Positions 1 to 10,371 are shown, counted from the first letter of the stretch. The stretch is DNA of 26,803 nt from Sphaeroforma sirkka (GCA_001586965.3 LUCW03000966.1:1-26803); one strand, 5' to 3'. The notes: generated by a model not told the origin, from the sequence alone. Numbers and translations: made by a program.

Positions 1-2985
1 CTCTACTTGCTATTACGTGTGTATCTCACTTGGGTTACGTGTGTATCTCTACTTGCTATTACGTGTGTATCTCACTTGCTATTACGTGTGTGTATCTCTA
101 CTGTTGCTTATTACGTGTGTATCTCTACTATTACGTGTGTGTATCTCTTGTGTATCGTGTGTATCTTGCTATTACGTGTGTATCTCTCTTTATTATTACG
201 TGTGTATCTCACTTGCTATTACGTGTGTATCTCACTTGCTATTACGTGTGTATCTCTCACTTGCTATTACGTGTGTATCTCTGCTTGTTATTACGTGTGT
301 ATATCTCACTTGCTATTACGTGTGTATCTCTCACTTGCTATTACGTGTGTATCTCTATTTGTTATTACGTGTGTATCTCACTATTACGTGTTATACTGCT
401 TGTATTACGTGTATCTCTTGTGTTTGCTATTACGTGTGTATCTCTGCTGTGCTATTACGTGTGTATCTCTCACATTATTATGTGTGTATCTATCTCTCTT
501 GCTATTACGTGTGTATCTCTACTTGCTATTACGTGTTACTTGCTATTACGTGTGTCTTCTCTGCTTGCTTATTACGTGTGTATCTCTGCTTGTTATTACG
601 TGTGTATCTCCACTTCTATTACGTGTGTATCTCTAATTTGCTATTACGTGTGTATCTCCACTTATTATTAGTGTGTGTATCTCACTTGCTATTTGTGTGT
701 GTATCTCTGCTTGCTATTACGTGTGTATCTCAACTTGCTGTTACGTGTGTATCTCCACTTTGCTATTACGTGTATATCCTGCTTGCTATTGTGTGTATCT
801 GCTCTGCTATTACGTGTGGATCTGCTTTGCTCTCGTGTATTATCTCTATTATGTGTGTATCTCACTTGCTATTACGTGTGTATCTCTGTTTGCTATTAGT
901 GTGTGTATCTCACTTGCTGTTTACGTGTATTCGTGTGTATACTTGCTATTATTACGTGTGTATATCTCTACTACATTGCTATTGTGTGTATATCTGCTTT
1001 GCTATTACGTGTGTGTATCTCTCACTTGCTATTACGTGTGTTCTATCCGTGTTATGTCTGTATCTCACTTCTATTATGTGTGTATCCTCTGTTTTGTGTG
1101 TATTTCGTGTGTGTATCTCCTCTGCTTGTTGTTACGTGCATCTCTACTTTGCTATTACGTGTGTATATCCGCTTTTGCTATTACGTGTGTATCTCTACTT
1201 TGCGGTTACGTGTATATCTCTACTTGCTATTACGTGTGTATATCTGCTTTGCTATTACGTATTATCCACTGTGTGTTATTCTTATTCACTTTATTATGTG
1301 TGTATCTCATCACTTGCTATTACGTGTGTGCTTATATTAAGTGTGTATCTCTGCTTGCTATTACGTGTGTATCCTCTGCTCTCATTACGTGTATCTCTAA
1401 ACTGTTATTGTGTATCTCTCCCACTTGCTATTAGGTGTGTATCCCCACTTTGCTATTACGTGTGTATCTCTTGTTTCTATTACGTGTGTATCTTAACTCT
1501 TATTATTAGTGTGTTTATCTGTTTGCTATTACGTGTATATCTCTGTTTGCTATTACGTGTGTGTATCTCTGCTTGCTATTATGTGTGTATCTCACTTGCT
1601 ATTATTACGTGTGTATCTCACTTTGCTGTTACGTGTGTATCTCACTCTGCTATTACGTGTGTATCTCTGTTTGTTATTACGGGTGCATCATACTACTTGC
1701 TTTACTACGTGTGTATCTCTTACTTTGCTATTACGTGTGTATATCTCTACTTGCTATTATTTATGTATTTCTGTTTGCTATTATTAAGAGTGTATCTCTG
1801 TTTGCTATTAATGTGTATCTCTGCTATTATTTGCTATTACGTGTTTTTATCTCTCACTTGGGTTACGTGTGTGTATCTCTACTCTTTGCTATTACGTGTG
1901 TATCTCACTTGCTATTCCGTGTGTATCTCTGTTTGCTATTTCGTGTGTATCTCTACTTGCTTGTTGTTACGTGTGCATCTCTACTTGCTATTAGTGTGTT
2001 TTTATCTGCTTTGCTATTACGTGTGTATCTCTACTTGCGGTTACGTGTATATCTCTACTTGCTATTACGTGTGTATCTCTACTTGCTATTATTTGTGTAT
2101 TTCTGCTTGCTATTAAGAGTGTATATCTCTGCTTTGCTATTAAGTGTGTATCTCTGTTTTGCTATTACGTGTGTATCTCTGCTTGCTATTACGTGTGTAT
2201 CTCCACTTGCTATTACGTGTGTATCTCTGCTTGCTATTATTGTGTGTATTTCTGCTTGCTATTAAGAGTGTGTATCTCTGCTTGCTATTGGTGTGTGTAT
2301 CTCTGCTTTGTTATTACGTGTTTATCTCTCTATCGGGGTTGTGTGTGTATCTCTACTTGCTATTACGTGTGTATCTCTACTTGCTATTCCGTGTGTATCT
2401 CTGCTTGCTACTACGTGTGTATCTCTCTACTTGCTTATTACGTGTGTATCTCCACTCTGCTATATTTTATGTATCTCTACTTGCTATTAGTGTGTTTATC
2501 TGCTTTTGCTATTACGTTTGTATCTCTGCTTTGCTATTAAGTGTGTATCTCTCTGCTTTGCTATTACGTGTGTATCTCTGCTTGCTATTACGTGTGTATC
2601 TCTACTTGCTATTACGTGTGTATCTCTACTTGTTATTATTTATGTATTTCTGCTTGCTATTAAGAGTGTATCTCTGCTTTGCTATTATGTGTATCTCTAC
2701 TTGCTATTACGTGTGTATCTCTACTTGCTATTAGTGTGTTTATCTGCTTGCTATTACGTGTGTATCTCAACTTGCTATTAGTGTGTATCTCAACTTGCTA
2801 TTAGTGTGTTTATCTGCTTGCTATTACGTGTGTATCTCTACTTGCTCTTACGTGTGTTTATCTGCTTGCTATTACGTGTGTATCTCCGCTTGCTATTACG
2901 TGTGTATCTCTACTTTCGGTTACGTTTGTATCTCAACCTGCTATTAGTGTGTATCTCTGCTTGCTATTACGTGTGTATCTCTGCT
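1..2985 (+). repeat. 24-bp satellite array (~120 copies), probably intronic
   Basis: Degenerate tandem repeat with consensus CTACTTGCTATTACGTGTGT followed by ATCT, period about 24 bp. It runs from the first base (so it continues leftwards) to about 2985. Monomers vary: ATTACG to ATTAAG, ATTAGT or ATTATT; CTAC to CTCAC or CTGC; occasional one- to two-base slips. Because 24 is a multiple of three, long open frames appear in all three plus frames with 8-residue repeats such as CYYVCIST, AITCVSLL and LLLRVYLC. I regard these as artefacts: all three frames are open, frames slip, and composition is uniform. The array ends about 200 bp before a well-supported dynein exon in the same orientation, so it most likely sits in a dynein intron. 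The sense strand is pyrimidine-rich. Confidence 0.95.
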
Positions 2986-3187
2986 GGCTTCCATAGATAC
3001 ACTTGCAACACGCGTACGTAAGTGCACATCTTCACGAGCGCAGACAGTCTACCCTCAAATGATCTCGTGCTTTCATATCCGTTTCACATCCACACACATC
3101 ATCCGATACCGCCTCACATGTGCAAGTACAGGCGTCTCCTCACACACGCCACACCACACCACACCACACCCGCCTCGTCCAATGCAG
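2986..3187 (+). other. 3' end of dynein intron, with acceptor and possible 21-nt microexon
   Basis: Unique sequence between the satellite and the first dynein exon. It holds a short CACAC-rich run (about 3152-3171) and ends in the acceptor AATGCAG at 3181-3187. Inside it, positions 2997-3017 are bounded by an AG (2995-2996) and a strong donor, GTAAGT (3018-3023), and would encode seven residues, IHLQHAY, in a phase compatible with the next exon. I cannot align those residues convincingly to known dyneins, so this is only a possible microexon. Confidence 0.5.
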
Positions 3188-6100
3188 GAGTTGCGGCGAG
3201 ACAGCGACAACATCAAACAGCCCATCTTCCGGTGCTTTGAGCGTGAGGTTAGTGGTGGCAAGCAGCTGCTCAGGAAGGTACGCAGGGCCCTTACGCTGGT
3301 TATAGGCGTATGCAACGGTGACAAACAGTCGAACAAAGGACGAGCGCTGCTGCACGACATCCTCATGGCCACCATCCCTCATGCATGGAGACGGTACACT
3401 GTGCCTGTGGGCTTGGCACTGCCTGAGTGGATGGTCGACTTCAGTATGTCCACTATAGTGTGCCAGTGTTGTGGTCGAGTGGGGGAGTCAGATATAGTGT
3501 GTGACAGACTGTATGCTGGTGTGTATTGACTTTGCAGAGTGTACGGATAAGCACCCACGCCCATAAAAATATTAACAAGTACTAATTGAGAGAGATTCAA
3601 CCAGGACAACTACAATTGTAAACGAACTACATACGAATACTACCAAGTATTTGTTTGAGAGAGATTCAACCAGTACAACTACATATGAATTCGCAATACG
3701 CGCATGCCTACACCCAAACCACTTCCATGGTATAGATATCCATTAAAGTTTACCTACAACCTCCGCGTGCAGCCGCCCGCATGACACAGCTACAGAGCAT
3801 CTCCGCTGGCGTTGAGCAAGGCGAGCTCCTGCAGGACATTTGGCTGGGAGGCCTCATGTATCCTGAGGCGTACATTACAGCAACTAGACAAGTATGTTAA
3901 GCGTCTATGTGTCACCATTCGCTTGTTCACGATGCACCTCCTGCATGTATTTGTTTATTATAATGACGTACTAAACTATGTGTACTTATAACCTGTGCGA
4001 GTTTCTTGTATGTGCACAACGGTGTCTGAATCCGCGCTATAGTATTTGCTACGGTATTTATAACAATACACCACGGCACACGATCGCTGTTGTGTGAACG
4101 CCTATATGCTCCATGTGGAGGTGTGTTGATGACATTGTACGTGACTGCCTTGACGTATGCAATCGATATGTATCTGGTCTTTAAAATTAAACAGCTGGTG
4201 TACCCCAACGTGCAGTCGATGCGATCGTTGTGAGTGCCAACAACCAGCGTACGATTTGATCCCTAGCCATCACACATCCTCGCACACGCACCTGCGCACA
4301 ATATTGGAGACCGTTTTTAATTCCTGGAGTTTTGGAGAGTCTGTCACAGCAAAATCATAGCCTCCTATAAATGAGATTTTAAAATCCTATGCCCACCTAA
4401 ATTATATTATAACTGTTCTTAGGTCTCTTAATCAAAACTACGGCAAAATTTAAACCCTAAATTCATGAAATTCCTAAACCCCTAAATCCCTGAAAAATAA
4501 CCAACATAGCCTGTCATATTCAATAGTGAGCATAGCCTTCTTCTACATTACCTTCTAAAAAAGACAAGTGAGGCGCGAAGAATTCTAGATTAGACAAGAG
4601 AGGCTATGTTACCAAATACCTAAAATGCCTAAATGCCTAAAAATAGCCTTCTTGATGAACCCTAAAAATCCACAATCCCACCTGTGGCTACTTAGAGCCT
4701 CGTATCCCGTCTCAGAACGCGTACATCTAAACTATGAGCACCCGAACGGCCTGCACGACAGCGTGGCTCAGTTGAGTGCCAGCTGTATACTACTGGCTTG
4801 CCACTACAGACTGGGCGCTCAAGTCTATCAAGTCCTTTTATACATGCATTGACGCCTAATACCCAGCCCTATCATTCATACGGCTGCAACTTGGTCGCAC
4901 ATATGGCAAGCTATTGTAGAACAATCTTCTATTAATTCGCAGCTCAATATGTAGCTCACAACTCTGCGCTTGCATGCAATTATCCACACCCAGGCCGTCG
5001 CACAAGCGAACAAATGGTCGTTGGAAGAACTGTCGCTACAGTTACAATTGGATGTGTCTGATGGCAGTGCCACATCAGGATTCATGGTCACGTCCCTGTA
5101 TATAGATGGGGCTAAACCAGACCATCAGGCGGGTTTGAGTCTTGATACGGTATGATGGCGCTGTAGCTTGGCTTCTGTACTCTATTTCACTTCCTGATTT
5201 GATTGAATTGGAGGTTCAAGCACGCCCATAGGGTTTAGGGTTTTTGTTTTTTTTTTGTTTTTTTTTTGGAATACTGCACTAGCCCCTTGTCTGTTTGTTT
5301 AATAAGGCAACTCTGTTTGGTCTGTAGCACTTCTGTGACTCGCATATAGAGCTGCGTGCTTTCCGATTACTTAGACGCAACCCGGAATAGTCTGCACATA
5401 TACATTAGCCTATCTTCCTATAAGCGTGTGCCTGTACCGTGTTTCGGCGTTGTGATTGCGAATGTGGACGTGTATTCGTATACGCACGAGTTTATCCGTA
5501 TACGCACAACTCAATATGGATGTGTATCCGTGTATGCACAATTCAACGTGGATGTGTATCCGTGTATGCATAATTGAATGTGGATGTGTTTTCACAATTC
5601 ATCGTAGTGCACTCGCATCACATCCGGGTAGTTTGTTAATGCGCGAAAGCTGTTTCAAACCCATGACAACAGCTGGCATCTGGTGCAGGGAGTATCCAGT
5701 GGGACAAATTCAATGTTTGCTCGTTTACATCTTACTAAAAAATACACATGAATGGATGTGCAATGGCAGATTGTATTCTAAAGAATGCATGCTCTGAAAA
5801 ATGCTCAAGTGATGTTTCGAACTTAGTTCGTGTACATTTTAGCAATATTCTTCGTTCAGCAGCGCTTCACGCGTGTACCATCATACATACTTTCCTACCA
5901 TCAGCCCTTAATGTATATGTGACTTCGTATAGCCGTTTCAGTGTGTGCGTGCTCTCGTTCAGCACCTCTTTATGCTGGATATCTCTTCCGATGTGTCTCG
6001 GACGGTTACCCCGCGTGTAAACCTTTCCATATTACACGCGCCACCACACAGCGAGGAAGTGTGGAGATGATGAGCAAGAACAAGCTTGTGTGGATTCATG

Positions 6101-6267
6101 AATCGTCGAACACCGCATCCCAGACAAGCGACCGCCTTACGCTGCCCCTATATCTGAATCACTCTCGACAAAACTTGTTGTCCACTGCCGCTGTGCACTG
6201 TAGTATTCCTCAGGTAAAGGTATACCAGCGTGCGGTTGCGCTGTACGCTTCTGTTGTTGGGAAGTAG
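3188..6267 (+). CDS. DYNC1H1: Cytoplasmic dynein 1 heavy chain, C-terminal part (last four exons)
   Basis: The heavy chain is the AAA+ motor of cytoplasmic dynein, moving cargo to microtubule minus ends. Only its C-terminal domain, which packs on the AAA ring, lies in the window. Exons: 3188-3443, 3773-3891, 4994-5149 and 6052-6267 (stop TAG), 744 nt or 248 codons. Introns start GTATGT, GTATGT and GTATGA and end CAG; phases are 1, 0 and 0, and the spliced reading frame stays open throughout. Hallmarks: DNIKQPIFRCFEREV at the start, RRYTVPVGLALPEWMVDF at the end of the first exon, LGGLMYPEAYITATRQ closing the second, AVAQANKWSLEEL opening the third, and RLTLPLYLNHSR near the end. These match the animal and fungal cytoplasmic dynein 1 C-terminus in order and spacing, as I remember that family. 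No break is visible. The 5' part lies beyond the left edge. The exact start of the last exon is the least certain junction. Confidence 0.93.
3586..3683 (+). repeat. Direct repeat pair within a dynein intron
   Basis: A 29-bp segment beginning TTGAGAGAGATTCAACCAG occurs at 3586-3614 and again at 3655-3683, 69 bp apart, in the first complete dynein intron. The flanks are also partly alike (AGTACTAA versus AGTATTTG), so this looks like a decayed tandem duplication of roughly 69 bp. Confidence 0.8.
3892..4993 (+). other. 1.1-kb dynein intron with AT-rich repeat segment
   Basis: Intron between LGGLMYPEAYITATRQ and AVAQANKW coding sequence. Its middle (about 4340-4680) is AT-rich and carries a telobox-like AAACCCTAA at 4452-4460 and several copies of a short motif, ATAGCCT. 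The same two motifs recur together near 21280-21420. An ORF at 4625-4852 lies wholly inside the intron and has no recognisable domain, so I do not call it a gene. Confidence 0.75.
5150..6051 (+). other. 0.9-kb dynein intron with 32-bp minisatellite
   Basis: Intron between the last two dynein exons. At about 5460-5610 a 32-bp unit (AATATGGATGTGTATCCGTG and onwards, to ATGCACAATTC) repeats three to four times with decay. A poly-T stretch near 5245-5268 follows a TTAGGGTTT motif (5235-5243). I see no exon here: joining 5149 to 6052 gives the length expected between these two blocks of the dynein C-terminus. Confidence 0.75.
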
Positions 6268-6419
6268 CATAGATGGGCGACGTACTGGCTGTCGAGTATC
6301 GACCCTCGCTACCTACAATGTTCCTATTCCTATCACATACAGTTATCATGTTAATTACATTGGAATGAATAATGTAAAATGAGATTCCTTGACTCTCTTA
6401 TGTAATAAGATATATTCAC

Positions 6420-6425
6420 AATAAA
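6420..6425 (+). terminator. Poly(A) signal of the dynein gene
   Basis: AATAAA about 155 bp after the dynein stop codon at 6265-6267, the first canonical signal downstream. This is a reasonable 3' UTR length, but no cleavage site can be proved from sequence. Confidence 0.55.
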
Positions 6426-6461
6426 AAAATTGGCGCCATACACGGTGCTAACGAGCTAGCC

Positions 6462-6925
6462 TTCCACACTCTGCCGTATTCATGAACTCCATCGAAAATC
6501 GACACATACGCTGGACTACCTTTTTTTCAGAACCTTCTACACTGCACGATTCCCAAACATCCTGTACATAATCTCAATCGTCGTAATCATTTAAGCTAAG
6601 GTTGCACGGGGACTGTATATGGGCAGCGGATAGAAAACTCACTATGTACCCCTTGCTGAACATCACAACGACACCCGGGACCCGCAAGCGTTCCACACTG
6701 CCGTATTCGCGAACTACATCGAACACTACTAACACATACGTTGGACAACCCTTTTTCTAACCATTAACACTGCACGGTTTCCCAACATCCTGAAAATAAT
6801 TTGGATCGTCGTGATCCTTTAATAGGTAGGTTTTAGCACGGGGACTGTATATATGGGCAGCGGATAGAAAATTCACTCTGTACCAGTTACTGAACATCAC
6901 AACGACTGCCGTGATCCGCACGCGA
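6462..6925. repeat. 229-bp tandem duplication between convergent genes
   Basis: Two consecutive copies, about 6462-6690 and 6691-6925. Both begin TTCCACACT then TGCCGTATTC, share GGGGACTGTATAT and GGGCAGCGGATAGAAAA, and end near ATCACAACGAC. Copies differ by scattered substitutions and small indels, so the duplication is not very recent. It occupies the space between the 3' ends of the dynein and C2H2 genes. No ORF is conserved between copies. Confidence 0.88.
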
Positions 6926-7004
6926 ACTGAAACAATGGTACCCCGTCGTGGATGCGTTAAATTATACTATAAAAGACACCTCCAAAGTTGTGTATTGTAA
7001 TCTC

Positions 7005-7010
7005 TTTATT
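7005..7010 (-). terminator. Poly(A) signal of the C2H2 gene
   Basis: TTTATT on the plus strand, i.e. AATAAA on the minus strand, about 360 bp past the stop codon of the C2H2 gene and just beyond the last of the three 150-bp repeats. Use of this signal would put two non-coding copies of the C-terminus in the 3' UTR. Confidence 0.5.
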
Positions 7011-7051
7011 TGAAAACTGTGTATGCCAAACGCACTGTCTGACAAGCGGGC

Positions 7052-7503
7052 GATCCATCTCGTAGATCTATAATTATTCAAAGTTCAGCAGCGACTCGAT
7101 TTGTTGATATAACCCGTCGTTGAATTCGGGCAAGCTGGTGACTCCCGCAAAAAAAAAGTATCCGGAATCGGAAATTCACTAAAGTCGACACTGACTGGGG
7201 TGAGATCCATCTCGTGGATCTATAATTCAAAAGTTCAGCAGCGATTCGCGATTTGTTGATATAATCTGTCATTAAATTCGGGCAAGCTGGTGAATCCCGC
7301 AAAAAGGGTCTCCGGAGTCAAAGATTCACTTAAGTCGACACTAGTTGCGGTGGGATCCATCTCGTGCATCTATAATTCGAAGTTCAACAGCGACTCGATT
7401 TGTTGATATAACCCGTCGTTCAATTCGGGCAAGCTGGTAAATCCCGCAAAAAGGGTATCTGGACTCGCAAATTCACTGAAGTCGACACTAGTTGGGGTGG
7501 GGG
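7052..7503 (-). repeat. Triplicated 3' end of the C2H2 gene (3 x ~150 bp)
   Basis: Three tandem copies begin with GATCCATCTCGT at 7052, 7204 and 7354 (periods 152 and 150). Each spans, on the minus strand, the codons for SVDFSEF through LLNFEL, the stop, and about 18 bp of 3' UTR. Only the copy at 7354-7503 is joined to the reading frame. The middle copy still reads SVDLSES...TLFAGFTSLPEFNDRLYQQI in one frame before a small insertion and a stop; the distal copy is frameshifted at a T run. This is partial gene duplication in tandem, not a transposon. Confidence 0.95.
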
Positions 7504-8278
7504 TGGGTAGAGTGGGAAGTGTATGCGTGGGAAACAATCCGCACTCAAGATAACTCGGTAGACGTGTATTTATGCCGGGAAGGTTCTCGATCTTCACCTG
7601 GGGAGCTGAATCCGGGGTTATTGAGCCATCGCTGAAATCACTGAAACTGCTGAAACTGCTGAAACTGCTGAAACTGTCAGTGGCGGTACTGGAAAGGCAT
7701 AGTAAGTCGTCCAACTGAGCTAACATTGTAGTATCAACCGGCTCTGGAATAGGAGGAACGGTGCATAGCTCACCTGAGAGTACCGGCTTTGAGTCTGTCG
7801 TTGGCTGACTGCTCTTTTTCTGCATGTCCTGAAATTTCGTATACTGGTTCTGCGACGATAGTGTATACTTTACAGGGCCTGCCGCAACTGGCATTGAATT
7901 TTGTGGGCTGTACATTGTGTTGGTGGAGAATGTCGGCATGGACTTTTGGGAAGACAAAAGTCTCTGTGCCAACTCGGGATGACTCAGTGACCGGCTGATA
8001 TGCGACTTCCCGTCCATGGACTGCTTTTTGGCGATAGTGTTCTCTTTCGATCTCTTCACCGACCGCCACTCCATAGGATGATGCCTTCGGTAGTGTCTGC
8101 GTCGCGTATCTTCACTTGTATAGGTGCGCTCACAATTCTGAAATCGACACTTGTAATCTCCCCGTATGTTTGTGGTCTTCATTTTTGGCAGCACTCCGCT
8201 GTGCGCCTGGACGAACATGTATACATTCGAGGCGGTCGGCTCCCCAGTAGATTGCGTGACGTTCATGTTCTCAAACAT
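7370..8278 (-). CDS. Single C2H2 zinc-finger protein, putative transcription factor
   Basis: Intact ORF of 302 residues. One C2H2 finger at residues 44-66, C-x4-C-x12-H-x3-H (C44, C49, H62, H66), with a very basic helix (RRRHYRRHH) and a basic KRSKENTIAKK tail from about residue 75, suggesting nuclear DNA binding. The middle is Ser/Gln/Thr-rich. Around residues 200-213 a Ser-Phe tract (SFSSFSSFSSFS) is encoded by four 9-bp repeats of CTGAAACTG at 7641-7676 (plus strand), so its length may vary. The C-terminus (DTLFAGFTSLPELNDGLY then QQIESLLNFEL) is acidic and hydrophobic, like an activation domain; that role is inferred. The first Met at 8278 is the only one before the finger region that gives a full N-terminus, but an upstream exon is possible. 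I do not recognise the subfamily. The gene is convergent with dynein. Its last ~43 codons are duplicated twice downstream. Confidence 0.82.
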   Translation of the reverse strand: MFENMNVTQSTGEPTASNVYMFVQAHSGVLPKMKTTNIRGDYKCRFQNCERTYTSEDTRRRHYRRHHPMEWRSVKRSKENTIAKKQSMDGKSHISRSLSHPELAQRLLSSQKSMPTFSTNTMYSPQNSMPVAAGPVKYTLSSQNQYTKFQDMQKKSSQPTTDSKPVLSGELCTVPPIPEPVDTTMLAQLDDLLCLSSTATDSFSSFSSFSSFSDFSDGSITPDSAPQVKIENLPGINTRLPSYLECGLFPTHTLPTLPTPTPTSVDFSEFASPDTLFAGFTSLPELNDGLYQQIESLLNFEL

Positions 8279-8740
8279 AGTAACTATTGAAACAAGAGTA
8301 GTGGTTTATAGTTCTATTAGTATATAGTAGCACAAAGGTATGCATTCAAATAATTGTTAAATATCAGCTGGGTTGATTTATGCCAATAACTCTCTTCCTT
8401 TTCCATTTATATATATACAAATTGAAATCGTCCCTTTTGAAGTTCAACTTTGCGAACTGTAGATAAATAATATCCACTGTATAGTGTTTACTGTGTAGTG
8501 TGTAGTCCATACTGATATTTACATTGTTGTATAAAATATACCCACGTTCTGTTTATACTTTTAGGGTTTTTACATCTCTCTCGCTAGTACAGCTAAATAA
8601 TCGACCAGTAGTTTTTTAAAACTAATATGATACACATCAGTCCCCTTCATAATAAAAACATTTTACAAACCCTCGGAGAGTAGGCGACATTTTATAAGTG
8701 ACAAGGCGACTCGCGGTGAGAATCTCGCAGTTTTATATAT
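8279..8740 (-). promoter_or_regulatory. Upstream region of the C2H2 gene
   Basis: Gene-free stretch just 5' of the minus-strand C2H2 ORF. It contains a TATATATA tract near 8407-8416 and a TTAGGGTTT (telobox on minus) at 8561-8569. Either could belong to the promoter, but no start site can be fixed. Confidence 0.3.
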
Positions 8741-9321
8741 TTAAATATTGTACAATGTAGTATTGTAGCTGTACATGCTATTGGGGTTTTGCTCTTTTTT
8801 TTCAAATAAAAATAAAACAAATATTTGAATTTTGAAGTCTACAATTCTTATACTTCCTTCCAGTAGAGTAGAAAAAAATACAAATAAATACACACTCACA
8901 AGAGTCACAGTGTTGACTGTTGTCTCAGGTTGTGTGTCACACAGTAATGACAGCACATATTGTAAACACACTATATGTACAGTCAGGTGTATTTGTGTAC
9001 ACAGTCACTACACACACATGAAGAGCAAGAGAAGAGATACAGTTACAAACTCCTTGCAATAAATTACACAGTAAATAATATTTACAACGCTCTGAGACTG
9101 TGTCATCACCCATCACAGTAAATAGTAAATAGTCAGCAACAGCGTATATAACTTTTTTTTTTCTTTTTTCCTTTTTAAAACAAAAGTAAAAAAACTCCTA
9201 AACAAACAAATCTTGCTCTCCACTACTACAAGAAGAAGTTAGCTTACTATTTAGTATATCCAGAGTAAATAGTGTAAATAGTCGTCACTCGTCAGACTCT
9301 CGAGTCTCGACTCACAACCTC

Positions 9322-9344
9322 TCAGGCTTTCAACTGAAGCCTGA
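9322..9344. other. 8-bp stem hairpin
   Basis: TCAGGCTT at 9322-9329 and AAGCCTGA at 9337-9344 form a perfect 8-bp stem with a 7-nt loop. No T-run directly follows, so no function is assigned. Confidence 0.5.
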
Positions 9345-9882
9345 AAAGTGAATCTCCTCGATTTTTATGTATAGAAAAGGGGTACAAGTTCAACGTAAAC
9401 GCTTATTCGTTCGGATTGACCGTTCATAAGGGTCAAAAGTTAATGATTGCTGTCAAAATAGTGAACCTATTATGAAATTTAGCGGACATCCTAGCTAAAT
9501 AGTAGGGTAAATTTTATTCTGTAATTCTCAGGGCCCCGAAAATGCACGCTTTTATAATAACATACAGTATACTTATAAATATTGCAACCAAAATACAAAG
9601 TAACTTTTTTCACTGTTTTTTTTTCAAACAAAAGAAAAAAAATAAAACAAATAAACAGCACGAAACAAAAAAAACGTGTACATTTTTCTTTTTCAAACTT
9701 TTTTTATCACAAGTTTTGTAATAAAAAAAAAAATCTTTTTCTTTTTAAACAAATCTACAACCTCTATTTTTTATAATTATATGAGGTACCCAACTACTGT
9801 CAAAATACTGTCTAACGCTCTATATTTGTACAATGGACATAGCCTGTACTAATAAAAATACGCAACAATGTCTATTGTCAAG

Positions 9883-9909
9883 TGTCAACTGTCAACTGTC
9901 AACTGTCAA
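9883..9909. repeat. 7-bp tandem repeat TGTCAAC
   Basis: Three full TGTCAAC units and a partial fourth in tandem. Confidence 0.85.
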
Positions 9910-10371
9910 GAGTGTGGGTGTGATAGCAAATACACTCTTTTGTCGTCACTCTATTTACATTTTCTACTCTACTATTTAGCTAGTCATCAGTCTCTATCTA
10001 GACTTCTAGAGTCTCTCTAGCCTCTAGTCTCAACGCGTCTCTACGAACTAAATATAAAGGGACAAATTATTTGTTTGAGTCCGCCACTCTTCATCTATAG
10101 AAATAGACTAGGTCCCAGCCCCGCGCGTTTGGGGATAAGAAGGCCGCTCTCTCTCTACTACTACAGAGAGAGTATAGAGAAGAGGTCACTTGTGAGTTGT
10201 GAGACGTGCAGGCTTCGGAGCTTTTAAGTTAGGAGCAATCAATGGTTTCGGTGATTTACTCTACATTCTGTACCGAAAAGGAATAACAGAGCTAATCTTT
10301 TACTGGGTCTTCACTCTTCCGATTCTCGTGAGGCGGCAGGAGTCAATTCTTATTTGTTTGCAACAACATCG

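Noticed and set aside
7-3021. Long ORFs in all three plus frames with Cys/Val/Leu/Tyr-rich 8-residue repeats
   Set aside because: They come from a 24-bp satellite whose unit is divisible by three; all three frames are open, and frames slip with indels.
3073-3382. Minus-strand ORFs opposite the dynein exon
   Set aside because: Shadow frames of a well-conserved exon.
4625-4852. 75-codon ORF in a dynein intron
   Set aside because: No domain is recognisable, and the dynein exons on either side join cleanly without it.
7078-7302. 74-codon minus-strand ORF across two of the 150-bp repeats
   Set aside because: It reads the duplicated gene end in the wrong frame.
7770-8290. ORFs on both strands overlapping the C2H2 gene
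   Set aside because: Shadows of the 302-residue frame that holds the zinc finger.
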